Below are positions 11,306 through 21,358 of a stretch of DNA of 64,000 nt, piece after piece. Every line of letters begins with the position of its first letter. Position 1 is the stretch's first letter. Source of the DNA: Artemisia argyi. Its lineage: Eukaryota; Streptophyta; Magnoliopsida; Asterales; Asteraceae. The notes beneath the pieces were generated by a model. The model was not told the origin of the DNA. It did no database searches and worked only from the letters and a program-made list of their open reading frames with translations. Both the position numbers and the translations under genes were made by a program. Location of the stretch: assembly GCA_030686995.1 (NCBI GenBank), contig CM060694.1, positions 88,774,762 through 88,838,761 on the forward strand, read 5' to 3'.

Positions 11306-11477
11306 TGCCAATTATGCAAACTTTGTTCGTTTTTCATCTGTTTTTAATCATTTTGCATCTAAAACATATAAAACACAATCCTGGGATATTTTCTGTATTT
11401 TGATGCATTTCTGAGTGTTTTTAAATGTTTTTACAGTTCAGATTGACCAAAAATGATGAGTATTTACACACTCATCA

Positions 11478-11514
11478 ATCCCCCACACTAAACTATTGCT
11501 AGTCCCTAGCAATC
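11478..11514 (-). promoter_or_regulatory. Element E polypurine tract and adjacent hairpin
   Basis: The minus strand reads AGTGTGGGGGAT right against the 3' LTR, the usual Athila-type polypurine tract. Next to it is a perfect inverted repeat ATTGCTAG-TCC-CTAGCAAT (11495-11513). Confidence 0.75.
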
Positions 11515-12051
11515 TAAAATTCAAAAACAACCCGTTTCGAAAATTTAATGTATTTGATATCTCTTTACCAAAAGCCATTACTTCTGGAGTAGCCAAATGT
11601 TTCAGTTCAAGTAAGAACTATGGTACACTGATAACCATATGATTTTGAGCAAACCATAAGCTGTTAACGGATTTGATTTGTCTTTAACAGAAGCCATTTG
11701 CTTCTGGACTAGCCAACTCTTTGATGAAATTATCATCTTGGTGAGTTGATTACCAATTATGGTTTTCCACCGCCTTTACCACAAGCCATAACCTTGCGGG
11801 CTAGCCAACTCTTTTACTTTTTAGGATATGGTGAGTTGAGTACCATACAATTTTCGGCAAATTGTCAGCCATCAACGGATTTGAGATATCTTTACCACGA
11901 GCCGTTTGCTCCTGGATTAGCCAGTCCTTTTGTGGTTTAGACATGGTGGACTGATAACCATAAAAATTTTGAAATAAAGTAAAAAAAATTTAAAATTTTG
12001 GCCAAAAACGGGGGTACTAGAAGGTAAAATGTGATCAAATTCGCTAGAATT

Positions 12052-12096
12052 CCCCCCCCCCCCCCCTTAGAATTGAATATTGTCCTCAATATTCAA
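12052..12096 (-). promoter_or_regulatory. Internal polypurine-like tract plus hairpin in element E
   Basis: A run of 15 C on the plus strand (15 G on the minus strand) is followed by a perfect 10-bp inverted repeat TTGAATATTG-TCCT-CAATATTCAA (12073-12096). The layout copies that of the LTR-proximal polypurine tract and hairpin at 11478-11514. Confidence 0.6.
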
Positions 12097-12172
12097 AGTC
12101 TCGGCTATTATGCCGACTCTTTGAACGTAAAAAGACAACATTACAAGCTAAATGTGGAAACACCATTTTTTC

Positions 12173-12176
<4 letters not shown>

Positions 12177-12232
<56 letters not shown>
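12177..12232. repeat. TA microsatellite in element E
   Basis: An uninterrupted (TA)n run of about 28 units between the hairpin and the ORF end. Confidence 0.9.
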
Positions 12233-12237
<5 letters not shown>

Positions 12238-12654
12238 TTTTTTTGAAACTTATATACATGGTAACAACAGCATGGGTAACTCCCTCACACTTAGGGTGAA
12301 AACCCCATATGCATGCTACTGTTTTTGTTTACCGAGTCGCTAGCTTGACTCGACCCCGAATTCATTTGTTCTTGGGGAAGCAAGATGTGGAAGAAACAAT
12401 CTACATCGGACTTTCATTCAAGATGTTTGGATAAACATTTGAAGAACGTGAAAGTTCCACACCGATGAGATATAATCCCAGCTCAAGGTAATGGTAAATG
12501 AAAATGCCGGGGATCAAAGATGGTATCTTCACTCCCGAATGAGTGAAGAAGAGAGGAAGTCACCAGGTAGGTGAAGAAAAGAAAGAAAATCATGATGATA
12601 ATCATGATAAGATCTTCTTCCTCGAGATCAGGCTCAGTTGCCTGAATTTGGATT

Positions 12655-14325
12655 TCAATGGTTAAGCTCATTGGGTTTGAAAACATCCCGGTGGAGGGGT
12701 GGGAATTTGTAAATTCTCATGATTAAGCACATCTCCCCCGGGCTATCATACTCCGGAGGAGTCATGATATGAGTGAGTTCACTGGAGAACTCCTCATGAA
12801 GAGAATCTTTCACATGATGTAAATCTGTGAACTCTTGTTCTATTGTGGACTCATCACTATCCTCATTCTGAATACCAAAGATTGGATTGTTAGAAATCAT
12901 AGTGAATTCAGATTCGAATTCAAACAGAGGATTGGTGAAAGTCGCATTAAATGTTTCGGGAACAAGGTGATTAATATTCTCTCTTGGACTATTGGGATAA
13001 GAAGTGAGTGAAGGATCATGATATAGGAGACTTTCAATTTCTCCTAGATCGGCTTCAAAGTTAAAGAGATCATCGTTACTTCCCGTTGGAAGTGGATTGA
13101 TGTGAGTGAGTTCATCGGCGAACTCCTCAAGAGGATGATCAGCATCAGAATGTGGAACTGATGCCTCAACATACTCGATGTCTCCATAAGATGCACAATC
13201 TTCGCTACAATCGGAGAAAGTCTCAATTTGATCTTTTAGACACTCAAGAGGGGAAGGTAAATCACACATATGATCAGAAATTCCCTGTGACTCTTTTGGG
13301 ATTGGGATAAGGTTCTCAACACTAGACTTTATGAATTCGTCCGATTGCTTTGCAGGAATAGTGCTAAGATGCTCATCCCCCATGATCAGAGAGTGAGTGG
13401 GAACTTCGGGTGTGATAGCAGTCGATTGAGATGGAATCTCAACTGCTGGAATATCAACTGATGAACTTGATGAATCTTTATAGAATTGTAGAATATCAAG
13501 TGTATCTTCATCATCACTGTCATCAGGAATGAAACGGAACTGAGAGCTAGATTTGGCTGCTTTTTCTTTTGCAATGGATTCCCTAATAGATTTTTCAAAG
13601 GCATCTTGGGAATTTATTTTAGCAGCCTGCTCTTCAGCCAGCAATTCTTCCATGGAATTTTGATGAGTATATTTTTGGGCAAGATTTTGGACCAAACTCT
13701 TAAGATCATCAATGATTTCCTTCATATTTTGCATTTCTGAAAGAAGTGCCTGATTCATTTGGTATTGTGGAGGTTGGTCATAATATGATGTGTCAAGATT
13801 GTTACAGGGAATTGGATTCCCTGTTTGACAATCTGAGCTGAAGTGTGGACCTCGACAGTAATCACAACAGTAAAACTGATGTGGCTGTGAGTCATATGTG
13901 CTGTAGTCATAATTGTTATCAGGAACTTGCTCATAGATTAACGTGTTTCCTGATTGACAATCAGAACTGTAGTGTGAACCACCACAGTACTCACAACAGT
14001 TAAATTGTTGAGTCTGGACTGGTGAATCATATGGATATTGGTCATTCCCAAAATTCTGAGCATCACCGGAAAACTGTTCATAGACAAACATGTTTCCGGT
14101 TTGACACTCAAATCCTTGATGAGGACCTCCACAATATTCACACGAATATGTCAGTATCTCATGGTTTGGTGGCTGGTGGAATAAATCAGTCGTGTCATGG
14201 TGAGAATAGGGATCTTGGTTATAGACAGACCCATATCCTGACTCTACCATGCCACAACTGGGGCAATTACCTCCGTTATGAGGACCACCACACCATTGAC
14301 AACCCAAATGATGTGGATATGACAT
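12655..14325 (-). CDS. Athila-like protein with four N-terminal zinc knuckles
   Basis: A 556-aa ORF, the only protein gene of element E. Residues 1-170 hold four C-x2-C-x3-H-x4-C knuckles: C9-C12-H16-C21, C62-C65-H69-C74, C111-C114-H118-C123 and C154-C157-H161-C166. They are spaced 43-53 residues apart with Tyr/Asp/Gln-rich linkers. Residues about 190-265 look like a helical, coiled-coil segment (MQNMKEIIDDLKSLVQNL, then Ala/Glu/Lys-rich). The rest is acidic (DDSDDEDTLD and many Glu/Asp) with no recognised fold. CCHC knuckles in retroelements bind RNA during packaging, but they normally occur once or twice at the end of gag. The four-fold N-terminal array suggests a gag-derived RNA-binding protein. 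Start ATG 14325 lies about 280 bp inside the primer site. I recall similar proteins from pyrethrum, unverified. Confidence 0.75.
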   Translation of the reverse strand: MSYPHHLGCQWCGGPHNGGNCPSCGMVESGYGSVYNQDPYSHHDTTDLFHQPPNHEILTYSCEYCGGPHQGFECQTGNMFVYEQFSGDAQNFGNDQYPYDSPVQTQQFNCCEYCGGSHYSSDCQSGNTLIYEQVPDNNYDYSTYDSQPHQFYCCDYCRGPHFSSDCQTGNPIPCNNLDTSYYDQPPQYQMNQALLSEMQNMKEIIDDLKSLVQNLAQKYTHQNSMEELLAEEQAAKINSQDAFEKSIRESIAKEKAAKSSSQFRFIPDDSDDEDTLDILQFYKDSSSSSVDIPAVEIPSQSTAITPEVPTHSLIMGDEHLSTIPAKQSDEFIKSSVENLIPIPKESQGISDHMCDLPSPLECLKDQIETFSDCSEDCASYGDIEYVEASVPHSDADHPLEEFADELTHINPLPTGSNDDLFNFEADLGEIESLLYHDPSLTSYPNSPRENINHLVPETFNATFTNPLFEFESEFTMISNNPIFGIQNEDSDESTIEQEFTDLHHVKDSLHEEFSSELTHIMTPPEYDSPGEMCLIMRIYKFPPLHRDVFKPNELNH

Positions 14326-14445
14326 AGGAAAGAATCAAAGGTTTATAGAGGGTAAGAAATGGAGAATCAAAGATATGAGAGGGTAAGGTGAATATTTTTG
14401 GTATTTTTGAAATACATTTTGTACAAATAAAAAAGAAAATCTTTT

Positions 14446-14482
14446 TGGGTTTTTTTTTTTCTTTTTTTTTCTTTTTTTTTTT
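14446..14482. repeat. T-rich tract in E leader
   Basis: Runs of T broken by single C residues between the primer site and the ORF start (A-rich on the element's coding strand). No function is visible. Confidence 0.7.
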
Positions 14483-14604
14483 CGTTCAAAACTAATTTTA
14501 AAATGTTTTCGGGAACCATTTTGTTTTTATAAAAATGTGAAAATATGAACAAGGATGGTAAATATACAATGAGCGTATATCCAGATTCACTAATCTGCAA
14601 TACC

Positions 14605-14622
14605 TCCCCGGCAGCGGCGCCA
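14605..14622 (-). promoter_or_regulatory. Primer-binding site of element E
   Basis: Minus strand TGGCGCCGCTGCCGGGGA starts five bases inside the 5' LTR end. This tRNA-Asp-type site is characteristic of Athila/Tat gypsy elements. Confidence 0.85.
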
Positions 14623-14627
14623 AATTT

Positions 14628-17600
14628 TGATTGGCTCCAAACGGTCAACCAAAATCAACCACGTATGTGGTCAACAAGGTCAGACTGCCTGGTGCCAATG
14701 CTCCGTGGAAAACAGTGTTTCCCCGGGTCGTTATGTCTCGACGAGGTGTGATGGTATCAAAACGGGTTTGTGATCGGGTGAATTTGGACGGAAAAGGGGT
14801 GATAAGGGTTTGAATGATTACGCTAAGGAAATACAAATGAGAATGACTAAAACGAACAATATTAACAAATACGTAAAACCCAATAACCTAAAACGCGAAA
14901 TCGCAAATAACATACGAAAAATTAATTTAAACGCAACTAAAATACGAATTCAAACAAGGAATAAAAATTAAAACTTAAAAACTATTTAAAATTCTACGAG
15001 AAACATGATAGGGAAAAATGGGAAATCCTAAAACGCAATTTAAAACAAAAACGTGACGTTTATTAAAAATAAACGTAACGTGACGTTTATTAAAAATAAA
15101 CGTCAATGCGCAAATTAAAACGTGAATTTTAAGATACAAAAGTCCTACTGGTTCACAATTGATTTTTCTACGTTCCTAATGTCAAAAGAAAATTTTGGAA
15201 AAAAGAAAAAATATTTTTTTGGCTTATATATTTTTTTTATTACGAATTAATTACTAAATAAACTAAATAAAAAGATAAAAAAAAATACTAAAACTTATTT
15301 GAAAATTCTGAAATTTTTTTGGGAACTAAATAAAGCAAAAACTAATCTGGGAAAAATAAAAATAGGAGGGGGAAACCTAAATAAGGAGTCTAATAAGCAA
15401 TCTAAAAACTGATTATGTTAATAAGCAAATAGTCCTAATACTATATTAAATGTTACTCTAAAACAAACTACAACAACAAGCTAGCCTAGCACAGATGGTT
15501 ATGGAATTGGTTGTGTGTCTGTGGTGACTGAGAGGTGCCAGGTTCGAATCCTGGCAACCATTTTTTTTTTGCAAAACTATTATTTTTTTTTTTCTTTTTG
15601 CAAATCTGTTCAACAGCTAACAACAAGCAATTTTTTGTGAAGAAATTATTTATGAAAAGCTTTAACAAAGCTTGTGCAAACTCAAGATTCAAACAGATTC
15701 ATGGTTATGTTTCAATTGAGAATTTGTAATGAAACTTCTAGCCAAATAAGCCCGTGAGCATAAACCAAAAGCTAGCACAAACAAACATAATCACAGCAGG
15801 TTCAAACAAACTAATAACATTCATCCACAAACTAAGATTCAACAGGAGCATAGATCAAACAAGCTCGATTCACAACTGATATAAAATACTAGTCCAAACA
15901 GCCCATGAGGGGTAACTTGGGAGGGCAAAAACAAACTAGCAAACAAGCATAAAAGGGTGAACAAGTGATTGATTTAACAACACAGTACTAAAGGCTTTTC
16001 AAAACAACAAGAATCAAGCAAATTGCTCAAGGATTGACCAAGATATGGGCAATGGAAGATGAGTCAGTAGCCACAAAATTGGGGGTGTTGCAGCAGGCCA
16101 TAAGGGGCTTTAACAAACCAACAATAACAAGATATAACAACAACAAGATAAACTAGCAACTATAGGAAACAACAAACAAGAAGCAAACAAGAGATCAACA
16201 AATTCAGATGATGAAAAACAAGAACAAGAGCAAGTAGCAGCAGCAGATAAGAAAAATAAGCCAAAAGAAGGCTAAAAAACAAGCTACCTAATAAGTAACT
16301 CAGGCCAAACGTTATTTGCACCTAACAAGTTAACCTAGCAGGGATTCCAAAACACTAAGAGTCAAGCCTAGAGGTCAAATATTGACCAAGTTGTGGTTAC
16401 TTGAAAAACAGGTCAAAAGGGGCTACTGGGTGCAGGGTAGTCAAATGTTCAGATGGTGTACTTTAGGGGCTATAATAAGCTACTTAAAAAAATCCTAAAA
16501 ATAATACGTGCTTGTTCACAAGCTGGCAAAGAAGCTATAAACTAAATTCCAGGTCCTAAATCCTAAGGATAAAGAAATTAAAATTAGTGATCAAAGGGAG
16601 GTTTTGGGCTGTGGCACCTGATGTAGCAGGGGTGAAAGTGGGTTGCTTTGACTTATGTAGCTTCCAATACCAGATACTACCCTTGATTTACCAACTATTA
16701 TGAGTTTGTTAAACTATTAAAATGATCAAAAACTATAATGCTCTACAATTTCCTACTTAAGCTATCCTAAAACCTCAAATCCAACCAACTGATGCACAAT
16801 AAAAAAAACTACTCAATTCTATTTGAAATTATCTAAAAATAACTAATAATGACAGATTCAATGCTAATTGAAATTAAAATATGGACCTAGACAAGTTTGA
16901 CCACCAAAAGTCAGCTTGTACCAAACACTACTAATCCTACTATTTTTAGTTTTTTATAGGTTTTAAGTGAAATTAAGCTATCCAAATGATGTAAACTGAT
17001 TAACTAGACTATATTACTTATTTAAAAGCTAAAGTGACAGAAGAGAAAGTAATAATTAAGCTATAACTACATTGTACTAATTTGAGCTAAAATATGCAAT
17101 AACAAGCAAATAACAGATTAGGCTAATGAAAACACTAAAACAAGCAATAATCAAACAGAAATAAGCACTAGTATACACAGAATGAGGTATTAATGAGCAT
17201 GAGTTAAAGAATAAGCAGTTGCAATAAGCAAAATTAAATAAGCAGTTCCAAGTAAACAGATGCTACAGTAATAAAAAAGATTTAAACTTTTATTGAATTT
17301 CAAGAAAAGAGTACACAAACTGAGATTAGAAGCTACCAATACTTTAAAATTAAACTACAACTACTTCTACTCTAAATTACCTACTTCCTTTGAAAGGCTT
17401 ACAATTCTGTCTATTTATACTAAAAATAAAACTAGGGTTTCATCCTCTCTCTTTGTGCTTCCTCTCTTTCCTTCTTCCCTTTGAGGTCATTGGATGGGTA
17501 GAATTTGATCCTGGCCGTTTGTGTGATTTTAGTGGGAAAACAGACTTTTGCAACTTGGGGCAGTTTTGCTTGTGGCAGGGGGAAAGTTTTGTTTCTTTGT

Positions 17601-18337
17601 GGTGGAAAGTGAGAATGGATAGGGGTGTTGAGTGTGGCAGGGGAGAGTTGTGATGATGGTGTTGGTGCAGGGTGTTGCAGGCACGTGAAGAGGGAGGAAA
17701 AGGGGGTGAGTTAGCTTTGACTAGGGGTTTGACCCAGGGATTATTATAAAACGGGATATGGGCCTTTGGGTGGATTGGGCTTTTGGTTGTAAGAGTGGGC
17801 TTGGTTTGCAAGTGACATGGGATCCGTTTGGTTTGCTAGTAAAACACCACAAGGACCACTTTTGTAATTACTGAAAATTTGAGGGGTTGAAACTGCCAAC
17901 CTGCCAAAGTATTACAAGGACCAATTTTGTCATATTATAATTTCCACAAGGACCTTTGATGTAATTTTCCATTTTTAAAACACCCAGGGACTATTTCTGC
18001 CAAATGTGAAAGTTGAGGGACCAAAATTGTAATTCTTTCAAACTTTCTTTTCAAGGACCGTTTATGATAACTTGTGGTTTCCCAAGGACTATTATTGCAA
18101 TTTTCTTCAAAAATATTTTACCAAGGACTAATTTTGACAAGTTTTGAAAGTTGAGGGACTGAAACTGCCAATTATGCAAACTTTGTTCGTTTTTCATCTG
18201 TTTTTAATCATTTTGCATCTGAAACATATAAAACACAATCCTGGGATATTTTCTGTATTTTGATGCATTTTTGAGTGTTTTTAAATGTTTTTGCAGTTCA
18301 GATTGACCAAAAATGATGAGTATTTACACACTCATCA
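14628..18337 (-). repeat. Element E 5' LTR (3,710 bp)
   Basis: Direct repeat of 7828-11477 with scattered substitutions and several small insertions, for example an extra ACGTGACGTTTATTAAAAAT near 15075. It carries the second tRNA-like unit, TATA box near 17410-17420 (minus) and the CAAGGACC block at 17844-18165. Confidence 0.92.
15484..15570 (+). ncRNA. tRNA-like / SINE-like pol III unit in E LTR, copy 2
   Basis: Same unit as 8645-8733. Here the B box GGTTCGAATCC (15541-15551) matches the consensus exactly, the A-box-like TAGCACAGATGG is at 15487-15498, and ten T (15561-15570) follow. The 42-bp A-B spacing is the same in both copies. Confidence 0.55.
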
Positions 18338-18642
18338 CTTTTCTAATAGACCAAGACTAACATGAAATGTTCCAATAGAGCTTGCTGCAAACACAAAACA
18401 AAAATAAACCACTTTTAGAAAAATTTTGAAATTTGGTCGCCTGGAAATTTACCAGATTGAGTGTTTTTAAATGTTTTTGCAGTTCAGATTGACCAAAAAT
18501 GATGAGTATTTACACACTCATCACTTTTCTAATAGACCAAGACTAACATGAAATGTTCCAATAGAGCTTGCTGCAAACACAAAACAAAAATAAACCACTT
18601 TTAGAAAAAATTTGAAATTTGGTCGCCTGGAAATTTACCAGA
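18271..18642. repeat. 186-bp tandem duplication across the E/host junction
   Basis: 18271-18456 is repeated at 18457-18642 with one visible difference. Each unit contains the last 67 bp of the E LTR, the CTTTT target duplication and about 119 bp of host copia sequence. It therefore arose after E inserted. Confidence 0.95.
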
Positions 18643-18726
18643 TGGGCGGCCCCCTTAATTATAAAGGGCGGCCCCTTTAATTTTAAGGGGGCCGCCCAAG
18701 AATTAAGGGGACCGGCCATCTGAAAC
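18638..18726. promoter_or_regulatory. GC-rich hairpin array upstream of 3' ORF copy C
   Basis: GGGCGGCCCCCTTAATTATA, GGCGGCCCCTTTAATTTT, then AAGGGGGCCGCCC and AAGGGGACCGGCC, enclosed by CAGATGG and CCATCTG as in copy A. Confidence 0.6.
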
Positions 18727-18863
18727 AGTTTTTACACTGTTTTCTTTTGCACCTTGTGACTCTTTTTGCTAGTCCCAGCTACCATTTCCCTTAACAACTA
18801 AACTGAATTTGGAATCTAACTATGTATTTTCAAATTAATTCCATTTCTAAACATGTTTTCATG

Positions 18864-18872
18864 CTATAAAAC
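18864..18872 (+). promoter_or_regulatory. TATA box for 3' ORF copy C
   Basis: CTATAAAAC lies about 140 bp after the GC-rich array and 54 bp before ATG 18926, a layout close to that of copy A. Confidence 0.5.
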
Positions 18873-18925
18873 CCTCATACACCTTTCATTCACAACCCAT
18901 CATCATCATATTAAACCAAATCACC

Positions 18926-19502
18926 ATGTCATCATACCACCAAAATAACTCTTCATTGACCTTACTAATGAAGATAACACCACTCCATCACCACCAGCTC
19001 AATGTTCATCTCCTAGTGCTCCAAATGCACCCTCAAAAACACCATCAACTCATGGAACATCTACCTCAATACCATCATCATCATCATCAATCAATGACTA
19101 TATCAACACCCACTTGTCACCTCCACCAAGAGTTCCACCACCACCACCTATTGAAAATGCATCTTTAGACATCACCCTTTCATTATCACTCATCACACAT
19201 CTTGATGCACAATTTTCACCATCACCAATCAACCCACCAAACTTCAATCCCATCTCATGGAGCTTCTTGAAGCTCATGGAGATACTTGCCATTGTTGCAT
19301 CCATAACCGCACAATCATCTTTGGGCTAAGAGATGAAATCCACTATATGTTTTCATACATTGAAAGCTTATTTCCTCAACCTCCACCAACAACATCCACA
19401 CCTCCACCACCAACATCAACCACACCTCCACCTCCACCAACATCAAACACACCTCCATCAACGCCATCATCTCCACCTACAACATTGCTTCCCCCAAACT
19501 AA
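18926..19502 (+). pseudogene. Copia 3' ORF, copy C (frameshifted)
   Basis: Third member of the 3' ORF family, split over three frames. ATG 18926 opens MSSYHQNNSS, another frame carries LSPPPRVPPPPP (matching SPPPRVPPP of copy A), and a third (19257-19502) carries LLEAHGDTCHCC, matching the H-x3-C-x-C-C cluster, then a Pro/Thr-rich tail. At least two frameshifts make it a pseudogene. Once E is removed, it lies directly downstream of copy B in the same copia element. Confidence 0.6.
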
Positions 19503-19830
19503 GCATGTTTCATGTTTGGAAAATAAAATTGTTTCAACCATTTTGATGGCAAGCTCTAGGAAAAACATTTTTATTGGAGCTTTGGTTACTTATTTGTGTT
19601 ATTATGTATGCTTGTAAGCCTTTAGGGCATTAGTTTATTGGATAACTTGTTTATGCATCTTGGATGCATTTTGGTTGTAACCATATTATCATTTAGTAAA
19701 AATGATCTTTTAATACTTTAATTGCTTTTTTTACTTATATATATATTTGTTGCATGCATCATATATATTGTGTGTTCTAAATATTTTTGCAAGCATTCCA
19801 TATCTCAAATTGTCTTATAACCTTAAAACG
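19503..19830 (+). other. 3' untranslated stretch of copia element B
   Basis: A+T-rich, comparable to 2096-2308. No coding is visible. Confidence 0.4.
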
Positions 19831-19975
19831 AGGGGGGGTACATGTCGAGGGGAGCTCTAACATCGACGGGATAACCTTTTTGATGCTAACAAAAAGGGGG
19901 AGAAATGATATAAACTCACTAATACTTGTATAAATAATAATTGTTGATTTAATGAGTCATCAAAAAGGGGGAGAT
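19831..19975 (+). promoter_or_regulatory. Polypurine tract series of copia element B
   Basis: AGGGGGGG (19831), CGAGGGGAG (about 19846), AAAAAGGGGGAG (19891-19902) and AAAAAGGGGGAG (19961-19972, next to the LTR) repeat the four-tract layout of element A. Confidence 0.7.
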
Positions 19976-21358
19976 TGTTGATATAAATAATGCGTAAAAA
20001 CGTTATTAATATTAATCGATATCCCTATGTTTTGACGATCACAATATGTTGAATCATTAAACGTAGAATCATTACGTAAACAAGTATTTAGTTACAAAAT
20101 ATCATTATATCCAACTTAATAACTTAAGGTATGAATAAACAATTGCCTAATACATTTTATGATCAAAGGAAGTTTTATTTAATCATTACAAATTTTATAA
20201 AATGGTATAAACATTTTATATATTTAGAAAAACACTTTTGGTAATTAAAGAAAAATGTTTAATTCATAATAAATATATGAATTCAAATTTTTAACCAAAA
20301 CCAGTTAAATTTTCACCAAATAAACTTTCCCCAGAAAATGACAAAAGTTTTGGCCGTTACAGGAGGGCGGCCCCCTTAATTTTAAGGGACTCGGCCACCA
20401 TTTAAGGGGGCCGGCACGCTCCTGTGACCAGAATCTTTTGCCTATAAATACAGGTTCAATCCTACATTTTTTCCTCACCTTTTGCACTAGAACTTTCTGT
20501 CCCAATCCTTTCAAATCATCTTCCTAAATCCTTTGATCATAAGATTATAAGTTCTTGTTTCAAGTGATTCAATCCCTCACCATTCAAAGTGCAAGAGAAG
20601 AATACTCCTTCAACATCTAGTTAAGAAGTATTGTAGATGCGTGAATATTGTTAGTAGTTGTGTAAATTATTTTAAGGGTGTAGAAGTTTTGTAATAGGTA
20701 GATTTGGGTGAGTTAGTAGTGTAGAGAAGTAGTGAAGAAGAAGTTGTGTTGTGAAGAAGAAGAAGTAGTGTTGTGAAGGAGAATGTGTGGTGTGAAGTAG
20801 TTGTGAAAAGGTGTGTAGTGACTAGTGGTGTGAGATTGGTTCTAGCTACGATTAGAACTCGACATTTAGCTTAGTGTCGTAAATTGATGTAAGCAAAAGT
20901 CATGTAAGGTTTCTCCGCCAAAAGGGAGATCGTTGATTTAGTGAAGAAAACTCTCGAGTAGGTGACTCGAGGAGTGGAGTAGGGCAAGGAAGGTGTCCTT
21001 GTAGCCGAACCACTATAAATCCTTTGTGTCTTGGTTTGATCCTTCCATCTCTTGCTTATTATCTTATTTACATCATTCTTACTTACGTAGACATAGACAT
21101 TTACATATTGTTATAACTTACCATATTGTGCTAATATTGATTTCACATAAAGTTCAAACCAAAGGTTCATTTACAAAATAAAGCTTTTACGAACAACCTA
21201 AAAAGATAAAATACATATATACACATATACATGTTTAATTGATCATTTCGATCAAGTATAGTTTTCAAAACAAAACTTAAATTAAAGTTATCTTTTAACA
21301 ACTGATTTATAAATAGAAAACGACGTAAAACTATTCAACCCCCTTCTAGTTTTCCACA
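19976..21358 (+). repeat. Copia element B 3' LTR (1,383 bp)
   Basis: Runs TGTTGATATA...TTTTCCACA. Same family as 2475-4292 but shorter by about 435 bp. It ends inside the gag region of another copia element (C), so B inserted into C. The 5' target duplication is not available because B's left LTR is shared with A. Confidence 0.8.
20362..20450 (+). promoter_or_regulatory. Copia LTR promoter, second LTR
   Basis: GGGCGGCCCCCTTAATTTTA and AAGGGGGCCGGCA blocks, framed by ACAGGAG and CTCCTGT, then CCTATAAATA at 20441-20450. Same arrangement as 2853-2965. Confidence 0.65.

Larger units (their letters stand above)
7828..11477 (-). repeat. Element E 3' LTR (3,650 bp)
   Basis: Direct repeat of 14628-18337. 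On the plus strand it runs TGATTGGCTCC...ACACTCATCA. It contains a tRNA-like unit, A/C-rich non-coding sequence, a TATA box (minus strand, near 10554) and an irregular CAAGGACC repeat block. Open frames in it are short and not conserved as proteins, so I treat it as non-coding. Confidence 0.92.
11515..12654 (-). other. Non-coding 3' interior of element E
   Basis: Holds several imperfect repeats of a motif with GGATTTG(A), AGCCATT(T) and CTAGCCAA (11570-11930), a 15-C run, a TA microsatellite and a hairpin. A 67-codon minus-strand frame (12686-12483) overlaps the end of the zinc-knuckle ORF and includes a very hydrophobic stretch (IMIIIMIFFLFFTYLV). It could be a frameshifted C-terminal extension, but support is weak. 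Confidence 0.5.
7828..18337 (-). mobile_element. Element E: Athila-like non-autonomous LTR retrotransposon
   Basis: A complete element lies between identical 5-bp target duplications CTTTT (7823-7827 and 18338-18342). It reads on the minus strand: 5' LTR 18337-14628, primer site 14622-14605 (TGGCGCCGCTGCCGGGGA, the tRNA-Asp type typical of Athila/Tat), one protein gene, polypurine tract and 3' LTR 11477-7828. No protease, RT, RNase H or integrase is present in the 3.15-kb internal region. Very long LTRs with a short interior fit a LARD-type derivative. The two LTRs differ by several indels, so E is older than D, F or I. Confidence 0.9.

Noticed and set aside
15486..15692. Minus-strand frame with LPGFEPGTSQSPQTHNQ
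   Set aside because: It is the antisense of the tRNA-like B-box region; such frames commonly appear opposite tRNA-derived sequences and are not conserved as proteins.
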